Shown here: positions 20,356 through 31,070 of the stretch, piece after piece
Layout of the letters: each line of letters begins with the position of its first letter
How positions within the stretch are numbered: position 1 is the stretch's first letter
Assembly: GCA_030710605.1 (NCBI GenBank)
Contig: CP092863.1
Location: 106,874,099 to 106,938,098, forward strand
Length of the DNA stretch: 64,000 nt
Source: Cordylochernes scorpioides
Taxonomy: Eukaryota; Arthropoda; Arachnida; Pseudoscorpiones; Chernetidae
Reading direction: 5' to 3'
Translations under genes and position numbers: made by a program
Notes under the pieces: model-generated
Seen by the model: the letters and a program-made list of their open reading frames with translations, nothing else
What the model was told of the DNA's origin: nothing
Databases searched by the model: none

Positions 20356-20399
20356 TGCCTTGATAAAGGTTTGGCGTTCAGCCAACCGAAATATTGGCA
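20356..20399 (+). ncRNA. Hammerhead-type ribozyme, family C, right arm
   Basis: Stem I TGCC (20356-20359) pairs with GGCA (20396-20399). Core TTGATAA at 20360-20366, stem II 20368-20387 with a five-base loop and one bulged T, GAAA at 20388-20391, AUAU at 20391-20394, UH residue at 20395. Same C3U and G8A changes as the left arm. Confidence 0.62.
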
Positions 20400-20519
20400 A
20401 ATAAATATTTTATTAAATCCAATATATGCTTTTTATTATTCAATAGGTAAATATGTATCAAGATAAGCACCTCTCCCGTTAAAAAGGCCTTAAAATGATG
20501 CGTTTTTAAAGGGAGAGAT

Positions 20520-20740
20520 GCTCGCTAGATCACTTGAGTTGCTCGCTAGATCACTTGAGTTGCTCGCTAGATCACTTGAGTTGCTCGCTTGATCACTTGA
20601 GTTGCTCGCTAAATCACTTGAGTTGCTCGCTTGATCACTTGAGTTGCTCGCTAGATCACTTGAGTTGCTCGCTAGATCACTTGAGTTGCTCGCTTGATCA
20701 CTTGAGTTGCTCGCTAGATCTCTTGAGTTGCTCGCTTCTA
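20520..20740 (+). repeat. 21-bp minisatellite, about 10.5 copies
   Basis: Unit TTGCTCGCTAGATCACTTGAG repeats with variants CTTGATCAC and CTAAATCAC. All three forward frames stay open across it only because the unit is 21 bp, so the apparent repeat protein is not taken as a gene. Confidence 0.9.
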
Positions 20741-20789
20741 GGCTCAGGCACTCTAATCCTTACTATGCCCTTTTCTCTCTCACTCTCTC

Positions 20790-21240
20790 CCTATCTCATA
20801 ACTTTTTCGCCGGCTTTTATAGTCGTATAAGGCCACGTGGACGGACTCTGTGGCGCATCCCTTGGCGCGCGCCATCTAGAGCCGTCTTCCTGAATCACAT
20901 TCGTACATGTGCAACTATCTTTCCGAAACTTTATATTGTCTTCTGGCATGAAATTAGGCCTTTCCACTTCACTTTGGCCAATATAACCGATTTCATAATT
21001 TCTCTCGTAAGATGTTATGAAATCGAAGCCGTCCCTGTACTGATGATGGCAATAGACTGAAACTATGGTATACAGGTTGTTGGCTTTTGTCTGAATTTTC
21101 CAAAACTGGTGTTGTGGAACATTCTTTATCATCACTATAACGTTCTATACTGGAGGATGAACCAAAATGCATTGTTTATGGCATTTTGAAAGGAAGAGTT
21201 GCCTCATTTGGTACGTTAATGTCATCCTTCCTCAGTTTTA
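20790..21240 (-). other. Coding-like stretch of unknown origin
   Basis: A minus-strand frame (20791-21135) is open for 114 codons, and a second minus frame is also open with a Ser-rich text ending SLLPSSVQGRL. Base composition is more balanced than the flanks. I recognise no domain. It could be an exon, a retrotransposed fragment or chance. Confidence 0.2.
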
Positions 21241-21247
21241 TGTTATA

Positions 21248-21565
21248 CTAGCCGAATGACCCGGGCAACGCCCGTGTTTTACCCGATTGAATGTTTTGAT
21301 TCAAATACTATTTGTTACAATTATAAATTGACGCCTTAAATAATTGCATATGTTAGTTAATAACTATAGCCTATGTGCTTTATCTGTCTATGTACTGTTG
21401 GCTTCCGTAGGCGTCTCTGGGGGGGGGGGGGGGGCAAAGGTGACGTGACCGTAGCCAACCATTAGGAGGGCGCCATTCCAAAAAAAAAAAAAGCAAACGG
21501 TGACAGAGATGAAAACTGACTGATTGATTAGGAGATGAGGAATGACGCTCGTAACTGTATATAGA
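21248..21565 (-). mobile_element. Non-autonomous Helitron (318 bp)
   Basis: On the minus strand it starts TCTATATACAGTTACGAGCG and ends with hairpin CGGGCGTTGCCCG, then GGTCATTCGGCTAG, with T as 3' flank. A 5' TC and a 3' hairpin followed by CTRR inserted before T are Helitron hallmarks. It holds a 16-base G run near 21420. Copies with the same ends are at 35463-35896 and 58426-58822. Confidence 0.75.
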
Positions 21566-22159
21566 ATCTGAATATGGATATAGATATTCCTGTGGGAAGA
21601 CAATACGTTTTCGAAAGCTAGCTATTATGCAATTAAGAAAACTATGTAAACATCATTGTTTTATCTTAAAATGTTCTATATTTTATCATTTTAAACTTAT
21701 TTATGGGTCTATTAACAAGATTCTGCCCTCCTACACAAAAAATATATGTTTCAAAGAACAAGTAAATATTGAACTCATGGAATTCGTGTAATTTTTACAC
21801 AAGAGGATAAGAAACAACAACAACACAAGTAAATATGAGTTCACGATTTTTTTTTTCGAAAATATTACTTGTTTAAACAAGAAAAAAGCTAAAAAGAAAT
21901 ACATTTAAACTTTTCTTTACTTAAATGAGTCTGAAAAATAATACAAAATATTTTAAAATTTTATGGATAGTGAACTAAATTTAGAACCCATTTCTCCGAA
22001 AATTCGTAAAATATCTTTGTTTTTCCTCTCTCAGAAATATATTAAAGTTGTGTTCTATGAAGCTTGTTATACTAATGGTTGGGTCGAATATGTAAAATGG
22101 TTGAAGATATTGAATCGCACACAACATTTATTTTCTGGTTAATTTCATATCTGTTGTAT
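21566..22159. other. AT-rich DNA, no recognised features
   Basis: No gene or known repeat seen. Confidence 0.4.
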
Positions 22160-22164
22160 ATATA

Positions 22165-22450
22165 TATATATATATCACGATGCACTAGTGCGCCAACTGT
22201 TATTAAAATTATAAATTATTTTAGACGCGTAAGATTCTTTTTGAAATTAAATAATTTCTACTGCCCTTACTGCAATGTAAAAATTAAACTGGCGAAACCG
22301 CTGGGAGAGTTCACCATTGATGAGCCAGGCACTCCCATTAATTTTTCCATTGCAGTAAGGGGGCAGTAGAAATTATTTAATTTCAAAAGGAAAGTCTTAC
22401 ACGTCTAAAATAGTTTCTAATTTTCATAAATAAATATAATAATTTGTTGA
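22165..22450. repeat. Foldback family G copy
   Basis: Contains ACTGGCGAAACCGCTGGGAG and TTGATGAGCCAGGC, flanked by inverted outer arms TACTGCCCTTACTGCAATG and CCATTGCAGTAAGGGGGCAG. Confidence 0.7.
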
Positions 22451-22459
22451 TATATATTT

Positions 22460-22684
22460 GTTTCATGTGTAAAAGAAACATCGATGCTTAAATGTTTTCA
22501 TTTTTTAATTAGATATTAATTATATTGCTTCTATTGTTTACATTTGTTGCCAGGTAGTTTTATATCATAATTTGTTGATATAAAACTACTGGCAACAAAA
22601 TATTTACATAATAGAGGCAATATAATTAATTTCTAATTAAAAATGAAAACATTAAAGCATCGATGTTTCTTTTACACATGAAAC
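22460..22684. repeat. Long palindrome (about 225 bp)
   Basis: The left arm beginning GTTTCATGTGTAAAAGAAAC and the right arm ending with its complement pair over about 100 bp, around the core GATATAAAACTACTGGCAAC and its partner. Small differences show it is not an assembly mirror. No terminal target duplication was found. Confidence 0.8.
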
Positions 22685-22725
22685 AAACTTCTACTGTTCT
22701 TACTGTGATGAAAAATACAAATTCT

Positions 22726-23034
22726 TTTTTTTTTGCTTATCCCTAGTACACGTGGTACAGGCCATGATAATCATGGTGGGTAGTTAGCGACTGCTTTTTC
22801 TACTGTAAGCGCACCACATGTCTACACATGTGAAAGCAGTTCGACTTTGCACTTACAAATATGCCAGAGCCCCGTTTGGTTACTTGCACTCGCTGGTGGG
22901 GTTGGACTTTTGCAAGAATCGGGGGCCATTGGAGCATTTTTTTTTTAAACAATAAAACTGTCCAATGCGGGAATCGAACCCGGGTCGTAGTGCTCGAAAA
23001 CCAAACGGTTTAACCAGCCTTCCACCGACCCCCT
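22726..23034 (-). mobile_element. SINE family 1, full copy with target duplication
   Basis: A 309-bp copy whose minus-strand head reads GGGGGTCGGTGGAAGGCTGG and B box GGTTCGATTCC. It is flanked by ATACAAATTCT at 22715-22725 and 23035-23045, a clean 11-bp duplication. It ends in a T-run on the plus strand (poly-A tail on the minus). LINE-driven mobilisation is inferred. Confidence 0.88.
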
Positions 23035-23045
23035 ATACAAATTCT

Positions 23046-23400
23046 AAGTTTCCACACTCTTCAACGTAACATATAGAAACAGAATCGTTCAATTGTATAA
23101 GCAGAATTGTATAAACAGAATAGTCCAATACAGTATTAGGGCTCTAAAAGGGCGGTCTGGTAGATTAAATTGGCGAAATTACTGGAAGCGTTCACCACAG
23201 ATGATCCAAGCTTTCACATAATTTTTTCATCGCAGTAAGGACATTAGAAGTTTGTTTTATATGTAAAAGAAATATTCGTGCTTTAAATGTTGTCACTTCT
23301 TGTATATAGATGGCGTGTTATTATCTAATAAAGAATTGTGTCATAGGTACAGTTTTGTATTAATTGGCTTAACGTAAATGTGGCTGTAAACATAGAGAAT
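23046..23400. other. Family G arm and AT-rich flank
   Basis: Near 23160-23260 a diverged family G arm (TTGGCGAAATTACTGG ... GATGATCCAAGC). Nothing else recognised. Confidence 0.45.
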
Positions 23401-23607
23401 ATTAACTTTATTATTAACTTTATTAACATCATGAAACGCGATATCCCAAACTCAGGGATATTAGCGTCAATACATTAAACTGCATTACAGCAATTCGGCT
23501 ATATACAATCCTGTTCAATTCATTATTTTACAAAAATTAACTAAAGAAAAATGTCCAAAGAGAAAAACAAACAACAAAGCAAAAACACACAGAGTTCTTT
23601 TTTTTTT

Positions 23608-24951
23608 CTAAGATTCCTTCTCTTTTTTCCAATTCAAGAGAAAGTTGTATATGTATTTACAAAATTGATCAAAATTTTTATACTTTTCTTTTTTGTCTAC
23701 AAATTCATCAAGCTGTCCAATACGACCAAATCTATTTTCCCTAAAATCCTGAAAAATTGGGCACTCCAGAAGTAGATGTCTCGCGTCTTGAATTTCACCT
23801 CCGCAGAAGCATCCTGGTTCCTTCACGGCGCCGATAGTTGCCAAAAATTTCCCAAAATTGCCATGATCTGTAATGAATTGGATATTATAAAAATTTGGAC
23901 GGAAAAATCTTGGAATTCCTAATACGAAAAAGCTTCTGAAAATTTCATTAGTATTCTCAAAAATTTCATTCATTTTTGCATGTAAGAATGATTTGACTAT
24001 ACTTGGAGCATGGGGTTCGTAAGTAATTAGATCTTCAATGGACAGTTGAGCTAGATCAAATTTGATTATTCTGGATTCTATATAGTCTGTTAAGAGTGGA
24101 ATTTTTGCCAAGCTATGCACACAGTTTGATGAAGTGGTTTTGTATGCTCTAACTGCCCATAAAATGATCTGGTACTGCATAGAGTTCAGTTTTTGTTTAC
24201 AACGATTGTTTAAATATTTGAACCAAATTTCAGAACCGTATGTAAGTACAGGCCTAATTATTGTTTTGAATAAAGTTAACCTCTTTTGAGTGTCTAAACC
24301 CCACATATTGCCACTTAGTGAACATAATAAATTTTTCATACGTCCTGCCTTACACAGAATATCATTAACATGCGGTGTAAAGTTAACTTTGTTTTTCCAT
24401 TTGTGATTAGAAAATTTCATTCCCAGAATTTTTACTTGCTTGACCGGCATTATTATATTGTTATTAACCTTAATAGGTATTTTTTGTCTGTTATGTAGGT
24501 ATAGCATATTAGTCTTCTCTGTACTGATCGTTAATTTATTTCTATTACACCATTGGATCACATAATTTAAGGTGTATTCACTTGCGGTTTTTAGTCCTTC
24601 AATAGTCTTATTCCAGCAAATTATTGTAACGTCGTCTGCATAACATATAATATCTGCATTCATTGAATCAAAATTTATCAACAAATCATTTAGCAAAATA
24701 TTCCATAGAAGTGGAGATAAAGGTCCACCCTGTGGACATCCTTTAGTTAGTTTCTTATAAAAAGTTTCTGATTCGTATGTAAATTTCACCTCCCTTTCAT
24801 TATTCAAATAAGATTTTATGATCCGTATTAAATCTGAAGGAACATCATCATTATCCATTCTTTTTATAATAGCAGGCCACCATGCATTGTCGAATGCACC
24901 CGCAATATCTATAGCTATCAAGGAAGTCAATTCTTTTTGTTTATGTTTCAA
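23608..24951 (-). pseudogene. LINE ORF2, C-terminal part: RT palm, thumb and zinc knuckle
   Basis: Open for 447 codons. It begins inside RT with DIAGAFDNAWWP (first catalytic Asp), then GCPQGGPLSPLLWN and CYADDV (YADD at about residues 104-107). AFDNAWW is typical of the R1/TRAS/LOA group. Near residue 385 CFCGGEIQDARHLLLEC forms the C-terminal Cys-Cys-His-Cys knuckle found in that group. It has no start of its own: it is the right-hand half of the ORF at 25466-27196, cut off by the nested 3'-end copy. The reading frame itself is undamaged. Confidence 0.88.
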
Positions 24952-25475
24952 TATTAACTTTACTTTATTAACATCATGAAACGCGATATCCCAAACTCAG
25001 GGATATTAGCGTCAATACATTTCACTGCATTACAGCAATTCGGCTATATACAATCCTGTTCAATTCATTATTTTACATAAATTAACTAAAGAAAATTGTC
25101 CAAAGAGAAAAACAAACAACAAAGCAAAACACACAGAGCAAGCATCGCAGTTCTTTTTTCTAAGATTCCTATTCTTTTTTCCAATTCAAGAGAAAGTTGT
25201 ATATGTATTTACAAAATTGATCAAAATTTCTATACTTTTCTTTTTTGTCTACAAATTCATCAAGCTGTCTAATACGACCAAATCTATTTTCCCTAAAATC
25301 CCGGAAAATTGGGCACTCCAGAAGTAGATGTCTCGCGTCTTGAATTTCACCTCCGCAGAATCATCCTGGTTCCTTCACGGCGCCGATAGTTGCCAAAAAT
25401 TTCCCAAAATTGCCATGATCTGTAATGAATTGGATATTATAAAAATTTGGACGGAAAAAATCTTGTTATATATAT
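24952..25475 (-). mobile_element. 5'-truncated copy of the same LINE nested in its RT
   Basis: About 520 bp that duplicate 23401-23920: the 3' UTR (AACGCGATATCCCAAACTCA), the C-terminal coding end and the terminal AATAAAG-type repeats. It lies in the same orientation within the RT region. ATATT occurs at both junctions and could be the target duplication; the TA-rich sequence makes this uncertain. One Cys codon of the knuckle differs (TCATCC for GCATCC on the plus strand). Confidence 0.8.
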
Positions 25476-27196
25476 ATAAATATAGTTTCTATAATTTTAT
25501 CCATTCCAGTAATTGTTGATCTAGATTTCATAAAACCATGCTGCCTTGAGCTCATTAAATTATTCTCTAAATAATAGTTACTTAATTTATTTTTTATTAT
25601 ATTCTCAAATGTTTTAGATAGATTAGATGTCAATGATATAGGTCTATAACTTTTATTTATTTCATAATTCGTTTTGCCTGGTTTTGGAATTATTTTTAAG
25701 AATGATTTTTTCCATTCATCCGGATAATATCCCATTTCTATACATTTATTGAATAATTTATGCAGAATTGGGATTATTTTTATTTTAGCCTGTCTAATCA
25801 TATTGTTACTAATGTAATCAGGGCCCGGTGCTTTTTTATTATTTGTTTTTAAAATTGTTTCCTCTATTTCCTTAGATTCGATATAAACACTACTTTTATT
25901 TTTATATTTAGGCGTATAATTTCTAATCAAAATATGATCATCTTTATCCAAACCTCCAATATCATCCTGAAATAGATCGTTCATTAAACTTTTTATTTTG
26001 TCGGTCTTTAAATGATCTGGTAAATTATCTATTAGTGGTAATCCTAAATTTCTATTTTTCGATCTCAATGACTTGAATATCCTGTAAGCATTACCAAATG
26101 AGTTATTTGAATGACTTTCTTCTATAAAAATTCTCCAACTCGCTCTTTTTGCCTTTTTACATTTATTTAAATATTTATTTCTCATTGATTTATAGGTCTC
26201 TTCAAGGACGTTTCCATGTCGGTAATACAAATTTCTAATATAGTGGAAATCGTTTTTCATTTTCTCCAGCTTCCCATCCCACCAGTAGGTATTTGTTTTA
26301 TGATTTCCGCTTCTTGTCTTGACATTTAGTGACAGATAAGCTGCCTCTTTAATTATTTGTGTGAGAGTCTTTACAATGTTGTCAATATCTTTGATTTTTG
26401 ACGCGTGGTTTATCATGGTGATAATATTATCTACGTCTTGTATTGCTATTTTTTCGGTAAATGTTTTCCAATCAGCATCTTTTTCTATAAATTTCCATGT
26501 TGAGTTTTGAACTGTCCTTTGCCTGTTAAAATTGTGATAAATGTCAAAGGTTATTGCTACGTGATCTGAAATGTGCGTCAATATAGTCGTCTTCCAGTTT
26601 TGTACCAAACTTATTGATTTTTTGTTTGAAATCGTAAGATCTATAAAGCTAGAATTTCGGCAGGTGGGTATCTTAAGATTATGAATAAATAGGTTATGTT
26701 CATCTATGATGGAGTGGAATTTGAAACCATTGGAGTTTGTTGTCGGATCAAACCAGACTGGGTGTCTAGAATTAAAGTCACCACATAGTATAATAGGTTG
26801 TTGATTGTAGGTGTCCAGAAGCTCTTGGATAAATTTTCGATGAGTGTCATTAAATCTATGTGGATGTATATAAAAGTTTGCGATAATAGTATTTGATTTT
26901 GCTGAATTTAAAGAAGTGGTTGTACAAAAGGAGTTTGTGAATTTATTGATTTTATTAAATTTTAAACTCTTATTCATAAAGATCGTTGCAGTGTAAATTT
27001 GTTCATCTGTCGTTGATTGCACTATTTGAGATTCCAAATCGAAAATTACATCTCTATCAATCAGATAAGGTTCCTGTATTAGGATGATATCTGGTGGGTT
27101 GTCTTTTATAGAAGCTTGAAGCTCATTCAGTGCCAAGATACTTTTTCTTACATTTTGTTGTAAACATTTAATTCCTTTTCCCTGCATGATATTCAA
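25466..27196 (-). pseudogene. LINE ORF2, N-terminal part: APE-type endonuclease and RT fingers
   Basis: Open for 576 codons. The endonuclease shows QQNVRKS near residue 13, IQEPYL with the catalytic Glu at 42, CGDFNSRHPVW with Asp140 and Asn142, and SDH at 210-212. The RT begins with KKAPGPD (454-460), KSYRPISLTSNLSKTFE (about 515-531) and RQHGF (551-555). The frame then runs into the nested insertion after MDKIIETI and stops. Function in an intact copy: nick the target and prime reverse transcription from its 3' OH. The ATG lies 35 bp past the ORF1 stop. Confidence 0.88.
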
Positions 27197-27231
27197 ACTA
27201 AATAAACAATAATCTTAGCTGCGAAATTTGC

Positions 27232-28200
27232 CTAATTGTCGGTTGGATGATATCTCGTTCGTTGGATAATTCTGTCTATCTGTATTTTGTATAGAGGACA
27301 GTCCGAGGAATTAGCTCTATGATTCGGCGAGTTTCGAAATTTAGGATGTTTTAGACAGTTATAACAATTGCAAATTTTTGAACAGTCATGAATTCCTTGC
27401 GCGCCGCATAATTTGCATATCTCGACGTTAGTACAATCGGCCAATTTATGGTTGGGATTAAATTGAAGGCATTTCTGACATTGTTTTACTAGAATCTTAT
27501 CTTCCACAAAACAGCGTTCAAAGTCAGTATATAATTTATTATTCATATTTTTAAGGATCTGGTAAACCTTTGGAGAAACCCTAAGAACTATGTTGTGGTG
27601 GGGCGTGTTCGATTTCATGCTAAACAGAACATGGCTATCATTTTCCATTTCGTTCAATTCAGGGTTCATACTGCAGATTGTTTTAGTAAAATTAGCGGTT
27701 TCTGTAAGTTTATTAACATTTTTGACGACTACTGTAGGATCTCTTGGTTTGGGGATAAAAATTTTGCTGATATTTGCGAGTTCCTCTGCCCTGCCTAACT
27801 CATCATTTAGAGATTCCATGTCTGATTCTGTAGGGGTCTTTATTATTACAGATTTCCTAGCATTTATAATTTTGTTAATCTTTATTTTTTTTCCTTCGTC
27901 CCTAAGCTTTTTAACTTTGCTTGATATATTTTGATACATTTTTGTATTATCTTCCACATTTATAGGTGTTGCCACTATTGTGAACTCCTTATGTAAATTT
28001 TGTTTTTTTTTAATGTAATCTTGTGATGTTTCTGTACGAGTTACTTGAGCATATGTTGGAGTTGTTTTAACTAATTCATCTTGGATCCCTTTCAGTTTTT
28101 GGTCCATAACATCTGTAATTGTTGTTTTCATTAGTTCCAATATATCTTGGTTATTTATTTCTTTTAAAGTTGAAATACCATCCTTGGTTTGCCTAACCAT
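27232..28200 (-). CDS. LINE ORF1, gag-like RNA-binding protein with zinc knuckles
   Basis: A 322-residue intact frame beginning MVRQTKDGISTLKE. The C-terminal third holds closely spaced knuckles: CQKCLQFNPNHKLADC (CX2CX6HX4C), then CKLCGAQGIHDC and CNCYNC...H...C. Paired or triple CCHC knuckles in ORF1 are usual in the R1/TRAS and jockey groups, where the protein coats the element RNA. The N-terminal part is Lys-rich with no recognised fold. It is followed after a short gap by ORF2 on the same strand. Confidence 0.85.
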   Translation of the reverse strand: MVRQTKDGISTLKEINNQDILELMKTTITDVMDQKLKGIQDELVKTTPTYAQVTRTETSQDYIKKKQNLHKEFTIVATPINVEDNTKMYQNISSKVKKLRDEGKKIKINKIINARKSVIIKTPTESDMESLNDELGRAEELANISKIFIPKPRDPTVVVKNVNKLTETANFTKTICSMNPELNEMENDSHVLFSMKSNTPHHNIVLRVSPKVYQILKNMNNKLYTDFERCFVEDKILVKQCQKCLQFNPNHKLADCTNVEICKLCGAQGIHDCSKICNCYNCLKHPKFRNSPNHRANSSDCPLYKIQIDRIIQRTRYHPTDN

Positions 28201-29254
28201 ATAAGAATATAATATATAGACTAAAAATAAAAATAATCAATGTATTAAAAAAATACGACAATTTTAAATAATGATTTTAGTGTAAAAATATCATCAAACG
28301 TTTTTATTAATATTGAAAATACTTACCGCATCATTATTTTTACGAGGTTTTGACAAAAGTAAAATACAAAGAAGCAATAAATTTCCATTGAAATTCTTCC
28401 AAAAACATTTTTTCCAAGTAGGTAACCTAATAATGTCGATAAAATGAATTTAAGAAGGTTTTGTAAAACCCGAAAGCTTGAGAAGAAATTATATAATTAA
28501 GCAAGGAACTCATCCTTGGAAGACGTTTTATTCTATATATATTTTGCAGGGGATTTTACTTTTCCATGTCTACTTTTTATTCTTTTTATTTGCAGAATCC
28601 GTAGTAAATCGATGTATAAGACTACATGTCTTAATAAAGGATTTTGTGTGTATAATTTTTAATCAGTGGGGAGTGATACATATAAAAAGTAAATAGGCAC
28701 GAGTATTACAATACCAGATGAAACATTGCACTATTTTCTACCATTTCTAAGTTTAAAAATCCAGATGGCTTACGAAATTGTAGGCGGAAAGTTATCAAAA
28801 AAATAAATGTTTTCATATATTTTAGTCTGCCAAACGATGGCTGCGAGGGATCGTCTGCTACGTTTGCCAGTGGGATTATGGGAAGGTGATGCTTCCCAAT
28901 CCCATCATGCCTCAGCACCCATTATTTGGGCAGGATGTATTTATCAACGGTATCATGTTGGGGAGTTTTTAAAATAGGGAATACAATAGATGGCAACATA
29001 AACGATTGAATCGTTTTTTTAGGGAATTCATAATTTATTTATATTATTGTCGTGAATTATAAAAGTTATTCTGTTGAACGCAAAATTATCTTTAACATAA
29101 GGAAATAAAAAACCATCTCTCTTCTCTATATATATACAAAATAAAACGCTTGATTAAATTTATTAGAGTTTAAATATTGATTTTTAAAATTATATATTAT
29201 ATGTATATTATTATATAAATATTAAATGATATTTTGATCCAATAATTGCCTTTT
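28201..29254. other. AT-rich DNA, no recognised gene
   Basis: Near 28700-28930 the DNA is less AT-rich and a 70-codon minus frame exists, but no motif is seen. The last bases before the gap (TTTTGATCCAATAATTGCC) match the terminal part of foldback family C. Confidence 0.4.
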
Positions 29255-29354
29255 NNNNNNNNNNNNNNNNNNNNNNNNNNNNNNNNNNNNNNNNNNNNNN
29301 NNNNNNNNNNNNNNNNNNNNNNNNNNNNNNNNNNNNNNNNNNNNNNNNNNNNNN
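29255..29354. other. Assembly gap, 100 N
   Basis: Exactly 100 N, the usual placeholder for a gap of unknown size. Distances across it are not reliable. Confidence 1.
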
Positions 29355-31070
29355 ATGAAGGGTTTTAGATAGAGTGCCATTATATTTTACCCTGATGTAT
29401 ATATTTTTAAGGGAATCATTTATCCAAGTGATAGCTTTTCCATCAATTTTGAAATGTTTGTATAATTTTGTAATTAACTTGTTTTTCCATACCTTATCAA
29501 AAGCTTGTGTAAGGTCTAAAAAGCAGCTATGGTGTGGTTAGTTGGCTTTTGTTTTGTGCATCTTTTACCTTTTGTGTGAAAAATAAGAGTTGGACTATTG
29601 TCCCATGTCCTTTCCTAAATCCATATTGTTCTTCTGGTAAGAGATTTCTTGTGTCGGGGAGGTAGGTGAGTCGTCTGAATATATTTTTTTTCCATTAATT
29701 TAAGCAAATATTTGTGAGGGAGATAGGTCGGTAGTTTTTTTGGGTCATCAGCAGATTTGTCAAGTTTTTTAATGGAATTATTGTTACATTTTTACAGTCT
29801 TGAGGCAATTTTCTAGTTTTCCCAGGAGTTATTGAAAATATTAAGAAGTCTTTCTTTGCCAATTTTGCCCAAGTTTGATATCATTCGGCCATGGATTCCA
29901 TCTGGCCCAGGAGTCTTGTTTAGGTCAGTGTTTTCTAATGCATAAGCTAGCTCTTTCATATTGATTTTTTTCATGGAAAATATTATGAGTGCTGGTGACA
30001 TTTTTACAGTCATGAATAATCTTTCGGGCCTTTTTTCAACCTTGATTTTACTACTTATTTGATATGAATTACCTAAAAGATTGGCAGCAATTTTGTCATT
30101 AGTTGCTGGTGTACCATCTGTATTCTCAATCATATTTGTGTTTTCAGTTTGTGGCTGGACTCTGTCAATTTGTTTTGCCAAATTCCAAAGTTTTGTATTT
30201 GGGTTTCTTGGGTTCAGGTTTTTCACAAGTTTGTTTCCATTTTTCCCTTTTCACATTTACGTATAATATTTTTATTTTTGCAATCACAATGTTCAGTTCA
30301 GTTCTACAATTTGTTTGGTTTTGGGTGCACTTTTTTGTAGTTCATTTCTTTTAGTTATAAGTGTTTGAATATTTTTTGCCTGGTGTGTATAATTTGGAAT
30401 CCATTTCTTAATATAACCTCTTGGTATTGAAACTTTGGCTGCTTTAATAATGGTGTTTTCGAAAGATATCATATTAGCCTTTTTGAAGTTCCATAATTTT
30501 TCTTAATTGAGCTAGTTTTGGTCTTGGTGCTAATTTCTATCAAATTAGGCAAATGATCACTTTCAAAACCTTTTAATATTTGCTATTTGCATTTGTGGAA
30601 AATGTCAGGATAGTAAAAACTTATTATATAAAGTTGGAATCCTCTGATAAGTATAAGTAAACATAATACTTATAGTAAAAACTTATATCAAGGGCTTGTG
30701 CAGTATTATAGCTGTAGGAATGATGGGTAGGATTCCCATCATTTAAGCACATGAAGGCATTGTCGTCAAATATGTTTGATAGTATTTTGCCTCTTGGGTT
30801 TGGCGTAGAACATCCCCATAGTTTATGCTTGGCATTAAGGTCACCTAAAATAATAGTGTTGTCTGTAAGAAATTGAGCCATTGTTCCATCGTCAATAAAT
30901 GTATTGTTTGGAGGGTGATACATATTGTATATGTTGATGGCTTTGTTTTGATTGAGGTAGACTTTGATACCTTGGGTTTCGAGGTCTAATGTGTTTGGAA
31001 TATTAACGGCTATGTCCTCATAGTACAAATTCTTGATTAAAAATGCTAGGCCACGCCCTTTAAACAGCAT
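29355..31070 (-). pseudogene. I-like LINE ORF2 remnant: endonuclease and RT, minus strand
   Basis: Minus-strand fragments in order: endonuclease (30624-31070; GLAFLIK, LGDLNAKHKLWG), a SDHLP motif near 30540, a linker, then RT (29813-30226; KTPGPDGIHGRMI) and, further left, NYRPISLTN, EEQYGFRKGHGT and LDLTQAFDKVW close to the gap. Several frameshifts and stops separate the pieces, so it is dead. Its 5' end at 31070 abuts, head to head, the RNase H part of what looks like the same element on the plus strand. Confidence 0.8.

Larger units (their letters stand above)
20165..20440. repeat. Foldback family C with a hammerhead in each arm
   Basis: The left (about 20205-20290) and right (about 20350-20430) arms are inverted copies. 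Each holds a hammerhead-type core in which C3 is U and G8 is A. The ends share AATAGAGCAATCCAT and GGCATATATTGGATT with the copy at 59.93-60.24 kb. Non-coding. Confidence 0.75.
23401..28200 (-). mobile_element. R1-like non-LTR retrotransposon split by a nested copy of its own 3' end
   Basis: Minus-strand order: gag-like ORF1, ORF2 with endonuclease and the first part of RT, then about 520 bp that repeat the 3' end (24952-25475), then the rest of RT and the C-terminal zinc knuckle, then the 3' UTR. The 3' end carries GTTAATAAAGTTAATAATAA-type repeats. Removing the nested part would restore the linear order of RT motifs. The 5' UTR limit upstream of 28200 is not seen. Confidence 0.85.

Noticed and set aside
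20520-20740. Possible CRISPR-like array
   Set aside because: Units are contiguous with no spacers, and the genome is eukaryotic; it is a minisatellite.
20534-20830. 98-codon frame of repeated SCSLDHL units
   Set aside because: It is the 21-bp minisatellite read in one frame; other frames are open too, and there is no gene context.
28706-28918. 70-codon minus frame near 28.8 kb as a host exon
   Set aside because: No motif, no splice signals that fit, and short length; could be chance.
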